Shown here piece by piece: positions 7,188 through 14,960 of a stretch of DNA of 25,594 nucleotides; the first letter of the stretch is position 1; each line of letters opens with the position of its first letter. The position numbers and the translations under genes were made by a program. This DNA is from an uncultured Gemmatimonadota bacterium. GTDB taxonomy: Bacteria; Gemmatimonadota; Gemmatimonadetes; Gemmatimonadales; Gemmatimonadaceae. The notes under the pieces were generated by a model that saw only the letters and a list, made by a program, of their open reading frames with translations, was not told where the DNA came from and made no database searches. The stretch is from the NCBI GenBank assembly GCA_946479015.1, contig CAMLEQ010000011.1, positions 1-25,594 on the forward strand, read 5' to 3'.

Positions 7188-8926
7188 GGGGTGCCTCGGT
7201 TCGGCAGCGCGAACACGTACAGGTAGTCGCCGCGCGGTGTGTCCATCGTCTGGATCCCCGTGGCCGCCACGGCCACGTACTGCGTGCCGTCCAGCTCGTA
7301 GGTGATCGGCGGCGCGTTGATCGCCGCGCCCGTCTTGAACGACCAGAGTTGCCGGCCGGTCTTCGCGTCGAAGGCGATGAACCGCTCGTCCGAGGTCCCG
7401 GTGAACACCACGCCGCCGGCGGTGGCGACGGAGCCGGAGATCACCGGCTTCCCCACGCGCTCGGACCACGCGATGCGGCCGGTGCCGAGGTCCACCGCGG
7501 TGAACAGGCCGTAGCTCTTCATCGTGTCCACGGGAGAGACGCCGCCCCCCCACCACTGCGCCGGCGGCCGCAGCACCTCGTGCTTCTGCTTCATGCGCTG
7601 GGGGAGGAAGTTGGCGTCGATGTACATGTAGCCGGTGCGCGGACTGTACGACGGCGGCCCCCAATCCGATCCACCGAGCGTGCCCGGGTTCACGATCACG
7701 CCGGCCGGCGTCGGCGGCGTCATGTAGTTGAGCAGCGGCACGAACGGCGCCGACTTCCGGATCGGCTTCCCCGTGGCGCGGTCGAGCACGTAGACGAAGC
7801 CGTCCTTCCCCGCCTCGGCCACCGCCTTCACGATCTTGCCGGTGGAGTCGCGCACATCCACGAGCATCGGCGGCGTGGTCGCGTCGTAGTCCCAGAGGTC
7901 GTGCGAGACCTCCTGGTAGTACCAGCGCAGCTTCCCCGTCTCCGCATCGAGCGCGACCACGGAGCAGGTGTAGAGATTGTCCCCGGGGCGCACCGTGCCG
8001 TCGTTGTCCGGCGCCGGGTTGCCGACGTTGATGAAGAGCAGCCCCAGCGCCGGATCGTACGACGGGTGGTGCCACATCGGCCCGCCTCCGTGCTGCCACG
8101 CGTCGGCGTACTTCGCGCTGTCCGCCTTCTCCCTCGCGACGTCGCGGTGGAACGACTGCCCCCACTCGTCGTGCTCGCGCCACTTCCCCCACCACCCTCC
8201 TTGGGCGGGGCTCGGGATGGTGTAGAAGCGCCAGCGGTGCGCGCCGGTGTCCATGTCGTAGGCGTCCACGAAGCCGCGCCCCCCCTGCTCGCCGCCGCTC
8301 ATGCCGGTGATGACCATCCCGTCCAGCACCGTGGGCGCGCCGGTGATGTGGTAGCCGAGGTTCGGGTCCGCCACCTGCACGTCCCAGAGCTTGCGTCCCG
8401 TGCGCGCATCGAGGGCGACGAGGCGCGCGTCCACCGTGCCCATGAACACCTTGCCGCCGTACACCGCGACGCCGCGGTTGATCGCCGCGCAGCAATCCAC
8501 CGTGGTGCGGTACTGGTGCGCGTACTCCCACTTCTTCTTCCCCGTGCGCGCATCGAGGGCGAACACGTGATTGAGCGCGGTGGAGATGTAGAGCACCCCG
8601 TCCTGCACGATCGGGCCGGACTCCGACGCGTGCGGGATGCCGGAGCGGTGGACCCAGGCGAGCTGGAGGCGGCCGACGTTCGCGGTGTCGATCTGCGCGA
8701 GGGGGGACCAGCGGCGGTTCGAGTAGTCGCGTCCATAGGTGGGCCACTGCGCGCTGTCCTGTATCGCCGCGCGCAGCGCACGGTCGGCCTCTTCGGCGCC
8801 GGTGCTCGCCACCTCCCCGCCCGCTTCCTCCTGGTGCGTGCGCGAGCAGCCCGCGAGCACCAGGATGGCCAGCGTCATCGGCACCACCCATCGTCCTCTC
8901 CGTCGAACCCCGCCTGTCATCTCCAT
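7184..8926 (-). CDS. PQQ-dependent alcohol-dehydrogenase-type lipoprotein
   Basis: 580 aa from ATG 8926 (a second ATG lies 6 bp in; the SD is GAGGGAG). Lipobox LVLAGC, Cys27. The eight-bladed propeller is shown by repeated W-docking motifs such as ALDARTGKKKWEY, ALDARTGRKLWDV and AFDAKTGRQLWSF. Active-site features of the methanol/ethanol dehydrogenase class are present: vicinal Cys145-Cys146 (VDCCAAINRG), metal ligands Glu213 (GGEQGGRG) and Asn303 (VGNPAP), catalytic Asp346 and an extra Asp348 (HDLWDYD). Asp two residues after the catalytic Asp is the residue associated with lanthanide use in XoxF/PedH, though membrane glucose dehydrogenases also have it. There is no C-terminal heme domain; two cytochrome c genes follow instead. 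The substrate is unknown. No PQQ biosynthesis gene is in the window. Confidence 0.88.
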   Translation of the reverse strand: MEMTGGVRRRGRWVVPMTLAILVLAGCSRTHQEEAGGEVASTGAEEADRALRAAIQDSAQWPTYGRDYSNRRWSPLAQIDTANVGRLQLAWVHRSGIPHASESGPIVQDGVLYISTALNHVFALDARTGKKKWEYAHQYRTTVDCCAAINRGVAVYGGKVFMGTVDARLVALDARTGRKLWDVQVADPNLGYHITGAPTVLDGMVITGMSGGEQGGRGFVDAYDMDTGAHRWRFYTIPSPAQGGWWGKWREHDEWGQSFHRDVAREKADSAKYADAWQHGGGPMWHHPSYDPALGLLFINVGNPAPDNDGTVRPGDNLYTCSVVALDAETGKLRWYYQEVSHDLWDYDATTPPMLVDVRDSTGKIVKAVAEAGKDGFVYVLDRATGKPIRKSAPFVPLLNYMTPPTPAGVIVNPGTLGGSDWGPPSYSPRTGYMYIDANFLPQRMKQKHEVLRPPAQWWGGGVSPVDTMKSYGLFTAVDLGTGRIAWSERVGKPVISGSVATAGGVVFTGTSDERFIAFDAKTGRQLWSFKTGAAINAPPITYELDGTQYVAVAATGIQTMDTPRGDYLYVFALPNRGTP

Positions 8927-8953
8927 CGCTCCCTCGTGCGTGCTGGCCGCGAT

Positions 8954-8971
8954 GCATGGCATTTGCCATGC
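8954..8971. promoter_or_regulatory. Inverted repeat GCATGGC-N4-GCCATGC, candidate operator
   Basis: Perfect 7-bp arms with a 4-bp AT-rich spacer (ATTT). The site is 28 bp upstream of the PQQ dehydrogenase start, inside the 224-bp region shared with the divergent gene at 9151. It has the size of a dimeric repressor or activator site. No matching regulator lies next to it. Confidence 0.4.
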
Positions 8972-9057
8972 CTGGCGCGCCGTTCGCGCGCGAGCACCAC
9001 CGCGATGGGCTTTCTTTGTGCGCCGCGCGCGCTTCGCATGGGAGAGCCGGGGTATTC

Positions 9058-9073
9058 GTATGGGAGTCCATAC
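9058..9073. promoter_or_regulatory. Inverted repeat GTATGG-N4-CCATAC, candidate operator
   Basis: 6-bp perfect arms around GAGT, about 78 bp upstream of the start at 9151 and in an unusually AT-rich patch for this DNA. It shares the CCAT/ATGG core with the repeat at 8954-8971, so both could be read by related regulators. Function is not shown. Confidence 0.3.
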
Positions 9074-9150
9074 ACAGTGGCGCGACGCTTGCCCCTCGAC
9101 GCGGGGCGCGGCCGCGTGCAGCGCGCGGCGCGCTCGTCACAGGAGGTGTC

Positions 9151-9876
9151 ATGTCCTCGCGCATCGTCGCGGCCCTGCTCGTTGCCGGGCTCGCCGCAAT
9201 CGTCGTCCCCCGCCGCGCATCGGCGCAGGAGGCGCCGCACTGCCGGATCGTCTGCCGCCCGACGTTCAGCGTCGGCCTCGGCGGCCTCACGTCGCACCTG
9301 TTCGATCAGCCGCGCGTGGCGAAGGCCAGCGGCGGCGTCGCGCGCCTCCCGACGAAGACCAACCTCTACGCGAGATTCCTCGTCGTCGCGCCCACCGCCC
9401 TGCCGCGCACGAGCCTCGTCTTCAGCGCGAGCTGGCTCCCCACCGCGAAGACCGCGGCCAACCCGTTCACCGAGTACACGGCGAGTGAGCTGGGGGACCA
9501 GACGCTGCACGCCAACACGCCGTCGCTCACGCTCGGCGCCGCCGTCGATCTGGTGCGGGCCAAGCAGACCCGCAACCTGTTCGGGCTCGCCGCCTACCTC
9601 AACGACCTGTACAGCCCCGCCGCGCGGCCGACGGACCGGAGCTCGTACACGCACAAGCTCGACCTCGGGTTGTCGAGCAGCATCGCCGTCTTCGATTGGA
9701 CCCCGCCCCAGACCTACCTGCACCAGTCGAAGGCGTTCCTCATCCTCGACTGGACGGCGACCGGGCTGCCGCACAGGGGAGACGAGGTCCCCGCCGGCGA
9801 GCGCACCTTCCTCGAGACGGTGCGGCCGTGGTCGTTGATCTACGGGATCAGCTTCCCGATCGCGTCGGGAAAGTGA
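9151..9876 (+). CDS. Unknown exported protein, possible outer-membrane beta-barrel
   Basis: 241 aa. The ATG at 9151 follows an AGGAGG SD at 9141-9146. A clear signal peptide (MSSRIVAALLVAGLAA... ASA|Q, cleavage near 25) is followed by CRIVC, two close cysteines. The mature part alternates polar and apolar residues in short strands (SVGLGGL, LYARFLVVAP, LVFSASWLP, LTLGAAVDLV, LDLGLSSSIAVFDW, AFLILDWTATG, WSLIYGISFPI), as in small outer-membrane barrels. The last residue is not the usual terminal Phe. I do not recognise the family. It is divergent from the PQQ dehydrogenase and shares its regulatory region. It converges with the gene at 9953; the 76-bp gap holds only a weak inverted repeat. Confidence 0.7.
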   Translation: MSSRIVAALLVAGLAAIVVPRRASAQEAPHCRIVCRPTFSVGLGGLTSHLFDQPRVAKASGGVARLPTKTNLYARFLVVAPTALPRTSLVFSASWLPTAKTAANPFTEYTASELGDQTLHANTPSLTLGAAVDLVRAKQTRNLFGLAAYLNDLYSPAARPTDRSSYTHKLDLGLSSSIAVFDWTPPQTYLHQSKAFLILDWTATGLPHRGDEVPAGERTFLETVRPWSLIYGISFPIASGK

Positions 9877-9952
9877 GGGCGGCGGGGCGGACGAGCGCGG
9901 TGCGGCTCGCGGTCCGCGCACGTCGTCAGCATCGCCTCGGCCGCCCTCGGCG

Positions 9953-10564
9953 CTATTCAAGCTCCTGGTTGACCCGCGAGAGCCGCGTGAGCAGCTGCAG
10001 GCGGCTCTGGAATCGCTCGGGCGTCATCCGCTCGAGGTAGTCCTCGGTGATGCCGATCATCCTGGAGCGCGCATCGTAGGCGACAGTCGGGTAGGTGCCC
10101 CACCGCTGCAGCTCGTCGATGAGCCCGAGTCGCGCGAGCCCATCCCTGAGCCGGTCGTTCTCCGTCGCCACGTGCCAGGACTCCGTCCCGTGCAGCGCAT
10201 CCGAGGCGCGCTCGTAGCCGTATCGCACCTCCCAGTCATTGCCCGCCGGCTCCCCGACGCCTCGCCGGATTCTCCGCGCATCCCGCCCCGCGACCGTATC
10301 CATGGCGATGGCGAAGTAGGCCTGGGCGTTGTTCGGGCTGCGCGGAGAATCCGATGTGGGACCGGCACGCGCGATCACCCCTCGCCCCTCGTAGCGGCCG
10401 GTCATCTGGCCGCCGTGGGCGCGTCCGTCGATGATGGGTGCAAGAGGTGCCCAGAACCTGCGCCGCTGCCGGTGCCAGCGGCGGACGTACCACACGAGGA
10501 ACAGGGCCAGCAGGATGAAGCTCACCAGCCAGCCGCGCAGCTCGGCGAGGGGACTCGGAGGCAT
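9953..10564 (-). CDS. Single-TM protein of unknown function
   Basis: 203 aa. The ATG at 10564 has GGAGGG seven bases upstream; a GTG at 10579 is less likely. One N-terminal TM helix (about 12-27) is followed by a strongly basic stop-transfer (RRWHRQRRRFW), suggesting the soluble ~160-residue domain faces the cytoplasm. The rest (IIDGRAHGGQMTGRYEGRGVIARA, then a mixed alpha/beta region with NDWEVRYGYE) has no motif I can assign. It is the last gene of the envelope block, 44 bp downstream of the OmpA gene, and probably co-transcribed with it. Confidence 0.65.
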   Translation of the reverse strand: MPPSPLAELRGWLVSFILLALFLVWYVRRWHRQRRRFWAPLAPIIDGRAHGGQMTGRYEGRGVIARAGPTSDSPRSPNNAQAYFAIAMDTVAGRDARRIRRGVGEPAGNDWEVRYGYERASDALHGTESWHVATENDRLRDGLARLGLIDELQRWGTYPTVAYDARSRMIGITEDYLERMTPERFQSRLQLLTRLSRVNQELE

Positions 10565-10608
10565 CGGCTCGCCCTCCACGCATCAGGGTTGCGAGAGCGT
10601 TCGGCACG

Positions 10609-11787
10609 TCATTGCAGCGTGAGCTCCACGCGTCGGTTCCGCGCCCGTCCCTCCGGAGTCGCGTTGGTGGCGATGGGCCGGGACTTCCCGAAGCCGGCCG
10701 TCGTGAGCCGGTCGGGCGCCACCTGATGGCGCTCCACGAGCGCCCGTTTCGCCGCTTCGACCCGGCGTCGCGAGAGCTCCAGGTTCGCCGCCGCATCCCC
10801 GATGCTGTCGGTGTGTCCCTCGAGCCGGAGCTTCCACTCCGGGTGCCGCTGCATCGCGGCGGCGATCTCGCGGAGCACCGGCTCCGACTGCGGGCGGATG
10901 GAATCGCTCGCGAACGCGAAGTAGATGCCGTAGACGATCGCTCGCCGGCGCGTCGCGAGCGCGCGCTCGATCTCCCCTCGAGGCGCGCCCGCGCCCGCGC
11001 CCGCGCGGGCGGACGGGTGCTCGGGGTACTCGATCTTCACCACCTGCCCGGCCCTGCTCCTGAGGATCAGGGGGAGGTCGGGATCGTCGAGCACCCAGCA
11101 GACGAAGTCGCTCACCTGCTTCCCCGTGCTGTCGGCGACGTGCCCGCGCGCGACGATGGCCCGCACCACGACGGGGCTGTCGTTCACCAGGATGTTGAAC
11201 GAGACGGGCGTGGGACTCAGGCGCCGGAGCGTGCCAGACGCGTAGAACACGCGCGGCCAGACGAGCCACACGCGCCTGGCGTTCCGCACCGTCAGCCGAG
11301 CCTCCCCGCGCGTCTTCAGATCCTCGAGCACCGCCCGCGACACGCCGAGCGGCGTGCTGCCGGGGAGCACGGCCGATTCCCCCTCGGCGTACACGTTGTC
11401 GCTGATCCGGGCGGTGCGGATGTCGGCGGCGAGCGCCGCGCGCCGCACCGTCACATGGAGCGTCTTCTCGCCGAGCATCTTCGCGAGCAGCCACGGCACC
11501 GGCACCTCGGCCGATGCGGTGAGCCACACGGTGTCCTTCCCGACGGAGTCGACGCTCTCGATGAGCTCGTAGTCCCCGATCTCCTCGGTGACCGCGGTGA
11601 CGATCGTGAGCCCCGGCACGAGCGGGATGCGCGCGGAAGGGAGCTCCCGAGCGGAGCTGTGGCTCGCGGCGCGCACCTGCGCATCGGACCGGCCGGCGAC
11701 CAGCGCGAGCGCGATCGTGCCGGCGGCCGTTGCGAGCGCCCTGCCGCGCGGCCATCTCGGTCTGTTCGGCCAGGCGATGCGAGCCAT
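10609..11787 (-). CDS. OmpA-family peptidoglycan-binding protein
   Basis: 392 aa. The ATG at 11787 has GGAGG five bases upstream. The signal peptide is cut near SDA|Q (36). Residues ~286-392 form an OmpA C-terminal domain: FAFASDSIRP, LRLEGHTDSIG (325-331), SRRRVEAAKRAL, VAPDRLTTAGFGKSRPI and NRRVEL (384-389). This fold binds diaminopimelate of peptidoglycan. The ~240-residue N-terminal region is not the usual OmpA barrel. It has WLVWPRVFYASG and DSPVVVRAIVARGHVADSTGKQVSDFVCWVLDDPD and looks like a soluble periplasmic beta domain of unknown role. Downstream of a small lipoprotein gene (15 bp gap) and upstream of the single-TM gene, it is the wall-anchoring component of this block. Confidence 0.88.
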   Translation of the reverse strand: MARIAWPNRPRWPRGRALATAAGTIALALVAGRSDAQVRAASHSSARELPSARIPLVPGLTIVTAVTEEIGDYELIESVDSVGKDTVWLTASAEVPVPWLLAKMLGEKTLHVTVRRAALAADIRTARISDNVYAEGESAVLPGSTPLGVSRAVLEDLKTRGEARLTVRNARRVWLVWPRVFYASGTLRRLSPTPVSFNILVNDSPVVVRAIVARGHVADSTGKQVSDFVCWVLDDPDLPLILRSRAGQVVKIEYPEHPSARAGAGAGAPRGEIERALATRRRAIVYGIYFAFASDSIRPQSEPVLREIAAAMQRHPEWKLRLEGHTDSIGDAAANLELSRRRVEAAKRALVERHQVAPDRLTTAGFGKSRPIATNATPEGRARNRRVELTLQ

Positions 11788-11801
11788 GGCCCCTCCGTGT
11801 G

Positions 11802-12113
11802 CTACGGCACTCGAGAGATGTTGGGCGGCGGCCGATGGCTCGAGTCCTCACGGCTCCCCGAGTCCGGGCCGAGGCCGAGCTTGTACGGTGTGCTGCTCGA
11901 TCGGACCGGGCCTGGTGCGCGGCGCCGGCTCGTCAGGCTCTCGGCGCTCGGCGAGACCTGGCCCACGCGATCCGCCCGCTTGCTCGACTTCTGGCAGCCG
12001 CCGATCGCGATCGCCGCGAAGGCTACCGCTCGGAGCGGCACGACCGCGCGCGCGCGGCTGGTGCGCGCACGGCGCGCCTCGGGTCGGGCGGGGCTCCCCT
12101 GTCGCGCCGTCAC
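11802..12113 (-). CDS. Small putative lipoprotein overlapping upstream gene (GTGA)
   Basis: 103 aa from a GTG at 12113. The start codon shares bases with the stop of the 352-residue protein gene (GTGA), a common sign of coupled translation. The N-terminus is Arg-rich (RRARTSRARAVVPLR) and then hydrophobic (AVAFAAIAIGGC), ending in a lipobox-like sequence with Cys40. The long basic n-region is unusual but acceptable. The remaining ~60 residues are polar, low in complexity and have no known motif. The gene fills what would otherwise be a ~320-bp gap and ends 15 bp before the OmpA gene, whose SD lies in that gap. Without homologues this remains tentative. Confidence 0.5.
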   Translation of the reverse strand: MTARQGSPARPEARRARTSRARAVVPLRAVAFAAIAIGGCQKSSKRADRVGQVSPSAESLTSRRRAPGPVRSSSTPYKLGLGPDSGSREDSSHRPPPNISRVP

Positions 12114-13168
12114 GGAGCCCCCGGGAGCTTCACGCCGGGCTTCAGCACCGCGACGGGCTTTCCCTGCCCGTACGCTTCGACGATGCCCCCTTGCCCGTCG
12201 TAGCCTGCCTGAACGACGCTCGCACCGCCCAGCGTCAGGGCGAGAACGCCGGCACCCGGATGAGCCTGACTCTGCGCGAGCTCCGCCTCGGGCGCGCCGA
12301 TCGGCCCGGCGAAGACCGTTCCGAAAGCACCCTTGGTCGCGATCCCCGCCTGCCCACCTCCGCCGCCACGGACGACGACCTGCCCGTCGCCCTCGGCGTT
12401 GCCGGCAGTGATGGTCGTCACGCCCGCGGAATTCCGCAGCAGCATGCCGCCTCCGCTCCCGTCGATCGTCTCCCCGATTCCGGCGACGACGTTGGCCTTG
12501 TCCCGGATCTTGAGCGCGTGATTCCCCGCGGCCAGGCGGCCGAGCTCTATGCTTGGCTTGCCGTTCTCCTCGAGGAAGTAGCCCGCGCGGGACTTCTCGG
12601 CTCTGAGAAGTGCGGCGGCTCCGCCATCGCGACTCCATGCCGCTACGTATCCATCCCCCTCCGGCGTCGATGCGATCGCGGCCGTCGGGCGTCCGTTCAC
12701 GGCGACGAAGGCGCCTTCGTGGAGAGATCCCTCCGCGGCAAGACCGATGTCACCGATCAGCGCCACGGGCTCGGCGGCCTGGTTCGCGACGTAGAGCCCC
12801 GATTCGTTCTCGAGGATGCCGAGCGCGCCGATGACGTTCCCCTCGGCGCTGCGCACCTTGAGGAATCGCTGGACTCCCTGGGTGTTCACCTCGAGGATCG
12901 TCTTCCCCGCCTCGTCCACGACTTTGAACGGCGCCCTGACCGTGACCACCTGGGGCTCCTGCATCGCACGGCGCTCGCCGCCACGACCGGCCGCGCCCAC
13001 GACCAGGGTGCCCACGGCCATCACGAGCACCATCGCGGCAAGCCGGCCGGGGCGCACCCTGCGTCGCTGTCGCTGCGCCATCACGCCCTCGAGCTCGTCG
13101 CGAGCACTCGCCAGCTCGCGCTCCAGCGCGGCGACTCGCTGCTCCAGCGAACCTGCACTGTCGGTCAT
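12110..13168 (-). CDS. Coiled-coil/TM-anchored beta-repeat protein
   Basis: 352 aa. The ATG at 13168 has GGAGGT five bases upstream. Residues ~8-33 form a short heptad coiled coil (LEQRVAALERELASARDELEG), then a basic stretch and one TM helix (43-60). From ~75 on the chain is built of short units of the form x-V-x-D/N-x-x-G-K/R-x-hydrophobic: VVDEAGKTILEVN (83-95), NGRPTAAIA (158-166), NGKPSIELG (202-210) and QGKPVAVLK (335-343), with many GG turns between. This suggests a beta-helix or beta-prism rod. The coiled coil implies an oligomer. Topology is type II with the rod in the periplasm (inference). The repeats resemble proteins I associate with Gemmatimonadota-like genomes, but I know no function. 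Confidence 0.75.
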   Translation of the reverse strand: MTDSAGSLEQRVAALERELASARDELEGVMAQRQRRRVRPGRLAAMVLVMAVGTLVVGAAGRGGERRAMQEPQVVTVRAPFKVVDEAGKTILEVNTQGVQRFLKVRSAEGNVIGALGILENESGLYVANQAAEPVALIGDIGLAAEGSLHEGAFVAVNGRPTAAIASTPEGDGYVAAWSRDGGAAALLRAEKSRAGYFLEENGKPSIELGRLAAGNHALKIRDKANVVAGIGETIDGSGGGMLLRNSAGVTTITAGNAEGDGQVVVRGGGGGQAGIATKGAFGTVFAGPIGAPEAELAQSQAHPGAGVLALTLGGASVVQAGYDGQGGIVEAYGQGKPVAVLKPGVKLPGAP

Positions 13169-13250
13169 GGGGCACCTCCGTTGGCCAGCCGGACTTCAGC
13201 GACCTCACACGATTCCGGTCACCTCGGGGAGTGGGGTGAGTCCCAGCGAT

Positions 13251-14960
13251 TCACCCGACGCGCGGCGGACACCTCAGGATCGTCGGATCACCGCCCGGGA
13301 ACCCCTGCGCCGGACCGTCGGGCTGGGTCTTGCCGTGGTGCGTCGCGTCGTCGTACCTGCGCTGCAGATCGTTCTCCTGGTCGGCGAACGCGTTCAGCTT
13401 CTTCTGGAGATTCGCGACCGCCTCGTCCCGGCTCGGTCCTGTCGCGGAGACGGTCCCCCCCGTCTGCGACTGGAGCTGGCTGGCGAGCCGCTGCGCGACC
13501 TGGATGTGCCCCTGCTCGTGCTGCATCACCGCCCGGTTGTAGCGGTCGACCGCGGCCTGCTCCGCGGTGGTCCCGTGGTCCAGCACCACCTTGTTGACGT
13601 TGACCTCGGGATTGGTGGTGAACGTGACGGGCACGCTCGCCGTCCAGCTCTTCCCATCGGCGCTCTGTGCCACGCGCAGGTTGCTGGGGGAGAAGCTGGC
13701 CCTGAAGTGCGGATTGGCGTTTCCCGGCTCGAAGACATTGACGTGCGCGGCCGCCGCGGCGCAGTCATCGAACTTCTCGGGAGTCACATTGGGCGAGTTG
13801 CCGCCACCACCGCCGCCGCCGGCGCCGCCACGGCTGGCACCTCCGCCGCCCGCACCGCCGCCGCCACCTCCGCGTCCAGCATGTCCACCCCCGCGACCTC
13901 CTCCGGCGCCGCCGCCTCCGCTCTGCCCCAGCACCCCACCTCCCTGCTCGCCGCCATCTCCCGCGCCACGTCCGGAGAATCCCAACCGCTGGCCACCACC
14001 GCTCGGCACCGCCGCGGCCTCCGACGGCTCCCAGTCGATCGGATTCAGCGTGCCGTCTCCCTTGCCGGGGCGGCCGGCGAGCGCAGGCGGAACGTACAGC
14101 TCGACGCGCGTGCGTGTGTAATCGGTGGGGAAGTAGCGGATGAAGAAGCCGCGAGGATGATCGGACCAGCGACCGCGCGGTACCGCGGCGGGGCCGGCCG
14201 GGGCGACGCCGGCGAGCACCGCGAGGCGCTCCGCGTCGGCGTACGAGAGCGAGGGCGAGATCAGCGCGCGACGGAGGTCGTTCTCCGCCTCCAGTGCCCG
14301 GCGCGCCGGCTCCGGCAGCTTCCCCTCGACCTCCGCCAGCACCGCGGGGGTGAGCACGTCCAGCGTGCCGCTCCGGAGGCCGCTCAGCTCCGATTGCGAC
14401 AGCAGCGTGGTGGCCGCCGCCTTCACGCGCGGATTCAGGTCGTCGTACTTCGCGCGCGCGAGGAGCGCCCAGAGGAGCAACTGGATGTCCGGCTGCGCGA
14501 CCTCCGGGTGCGCGAAGCTCCGATCGAGGATCGTCCGCACGAGGTCGGCCTTCTTCCCCCGCAGCGCCGCGGTCAGATAGCCATCGCCGCCGGGCGCCGG
14601 ACCGTGCGTCCCCGCCTTGAGGCAATAGCTCTCCACCTCGATCACGTAGAAGCCCGGTTCGGTGATGACGAATCCGCCGGTGCTCGTTCGCGGAAGACGC
14701 GCGAGCGCGCGGTAGGGCGCGTGCGTGCCGAAGGTGTCGGGGAGGAAGAGCGTGTCGTGGGTGTCGCCGAACGACGTGCTCAGCGGATCCTCACCCAGCA
14801 GCAGCTTGTCCGCGCTGGAGAGCCGGGCCGCGGCGCCGAGCGCGACGGCCTCCGGATCGATCGCCGAGCGCACCTGAGCACAGGCGATCACGCCCGCGGC
14901 AACTGCGGCAGCGATGATCGCGGCGAGACCGGCGTGCTCCCATCGACGCTCTGTCTGCAT
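13251..14960 (-). CDS. Gly-rich exported protein with DUF922-like HExxH domain
   Basis: 569 aa from ATG 14960 (weak GGAG 11 bases upstream; an ATG at 15014 is an alternative). The hydrophobic N-terminus ends in AAGVIAC (Cys27), so a lipoprotein is possible. Residues ~70-300 form an unrecognised domain with YCLKAGTHGP...GDGY and helical segments. Residues ~310-395 are a Gly-rich, Ser/Gln/Arg-poor linker. The C-terminal ~170 residues match the DUF922 pattern: beta strands, then HEQGHIQVAQRLASQL (HEQGH 481-485) and RYDDATHHG (535-543). DUF922 is a predicted zinc-protease-like domain, unproven. The next gene starts 82 bp downstream. On the minus strand a TATACT box lies ~100 bp upstream (15065-15060) without a good -35. 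Confidence 0.78.
   Translation of the reverse strand: MQTERRWEHAGLAAIIAAAVAAGVIACAQVRSAIDPEAVALGAAARLSSADKLLLGEDPLSTSFGDTHDTLFLPDTFGTHAPYRALARLPRTSTGGFVITEPGFYVIEVESYCLKAGTHGPAPGGDGYLTAALRGKKADLVRTILDRSFAHPEVAQPDIQLLLWALLARAKYDDLNPRVKAAATTLLSQSELSGLRSGTLDVLTPAVLAEVEGKLPEPARRALEAENDLRRALISPSLSYADAERLAVLAGVAPAGPAAVPRGRWSDHPRGFFIRYFPTDYTRTRVELYVPPALAGRPGKGDGTLNPIDWEPSEAAAVPSGGGQRLGFSGRGAGDGGEQGGGVLGQSGGGGAGGGRGGGHAGRGGGGGGAGGGGASRGGAGGGGGGGNSPNVTPEKFDDCAAAAAHVNVFEPGNANPHFRASFSPSNLRVAQSADGKSWTASVPVTFTTNPEVNVNKVVLDHGTTAEQAAVDRYNRAVMQHEQGHIQVAQRLASQLQSQTGGTVSATGPSRDEAVANLQKKLNAFADQENDLQRRYDDATHHGKTQPDGPAQGFPGGDPTILRCPPRVG

Noticed and set aside
7184..8926. Definite call as a lanthanide alcohol dehydrogenase (XoxF)
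   Set aside because: The extra Asp also occurs in glucose dehydrogenase-type enzymes; no partner xoxG/xoxJ or PQQ synthesis genes are here.
7166..9838. 890-residue plus-strand frame across the PQQ dehydrogenase region
   Set aside because: Antisense shadow of the PQQ dehydrogenase and cytochrome genes; highly biased composition without any domain.
9895..9919. Inverted repeat gcgcgg/ccgcgc between the convergent genes ending at 9876 and 9953
   Set aside because: Short stem, long loop and no T-tract; not strong enough to call a terminator.
10612..12411. Plus-strand frame opposite the OmpA and small lipoprotein genes
   Set aside because: Antisense shadow; the minus strand has OmpA motifs, signal peptides and SD sites.
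13234..13256. Inverted repeat gggtga/tcaccc overlapping the stop of the HExxH gene
   Set aside because: Only a 6-bp stem with an 11-base loop; expected by chance in this composition.
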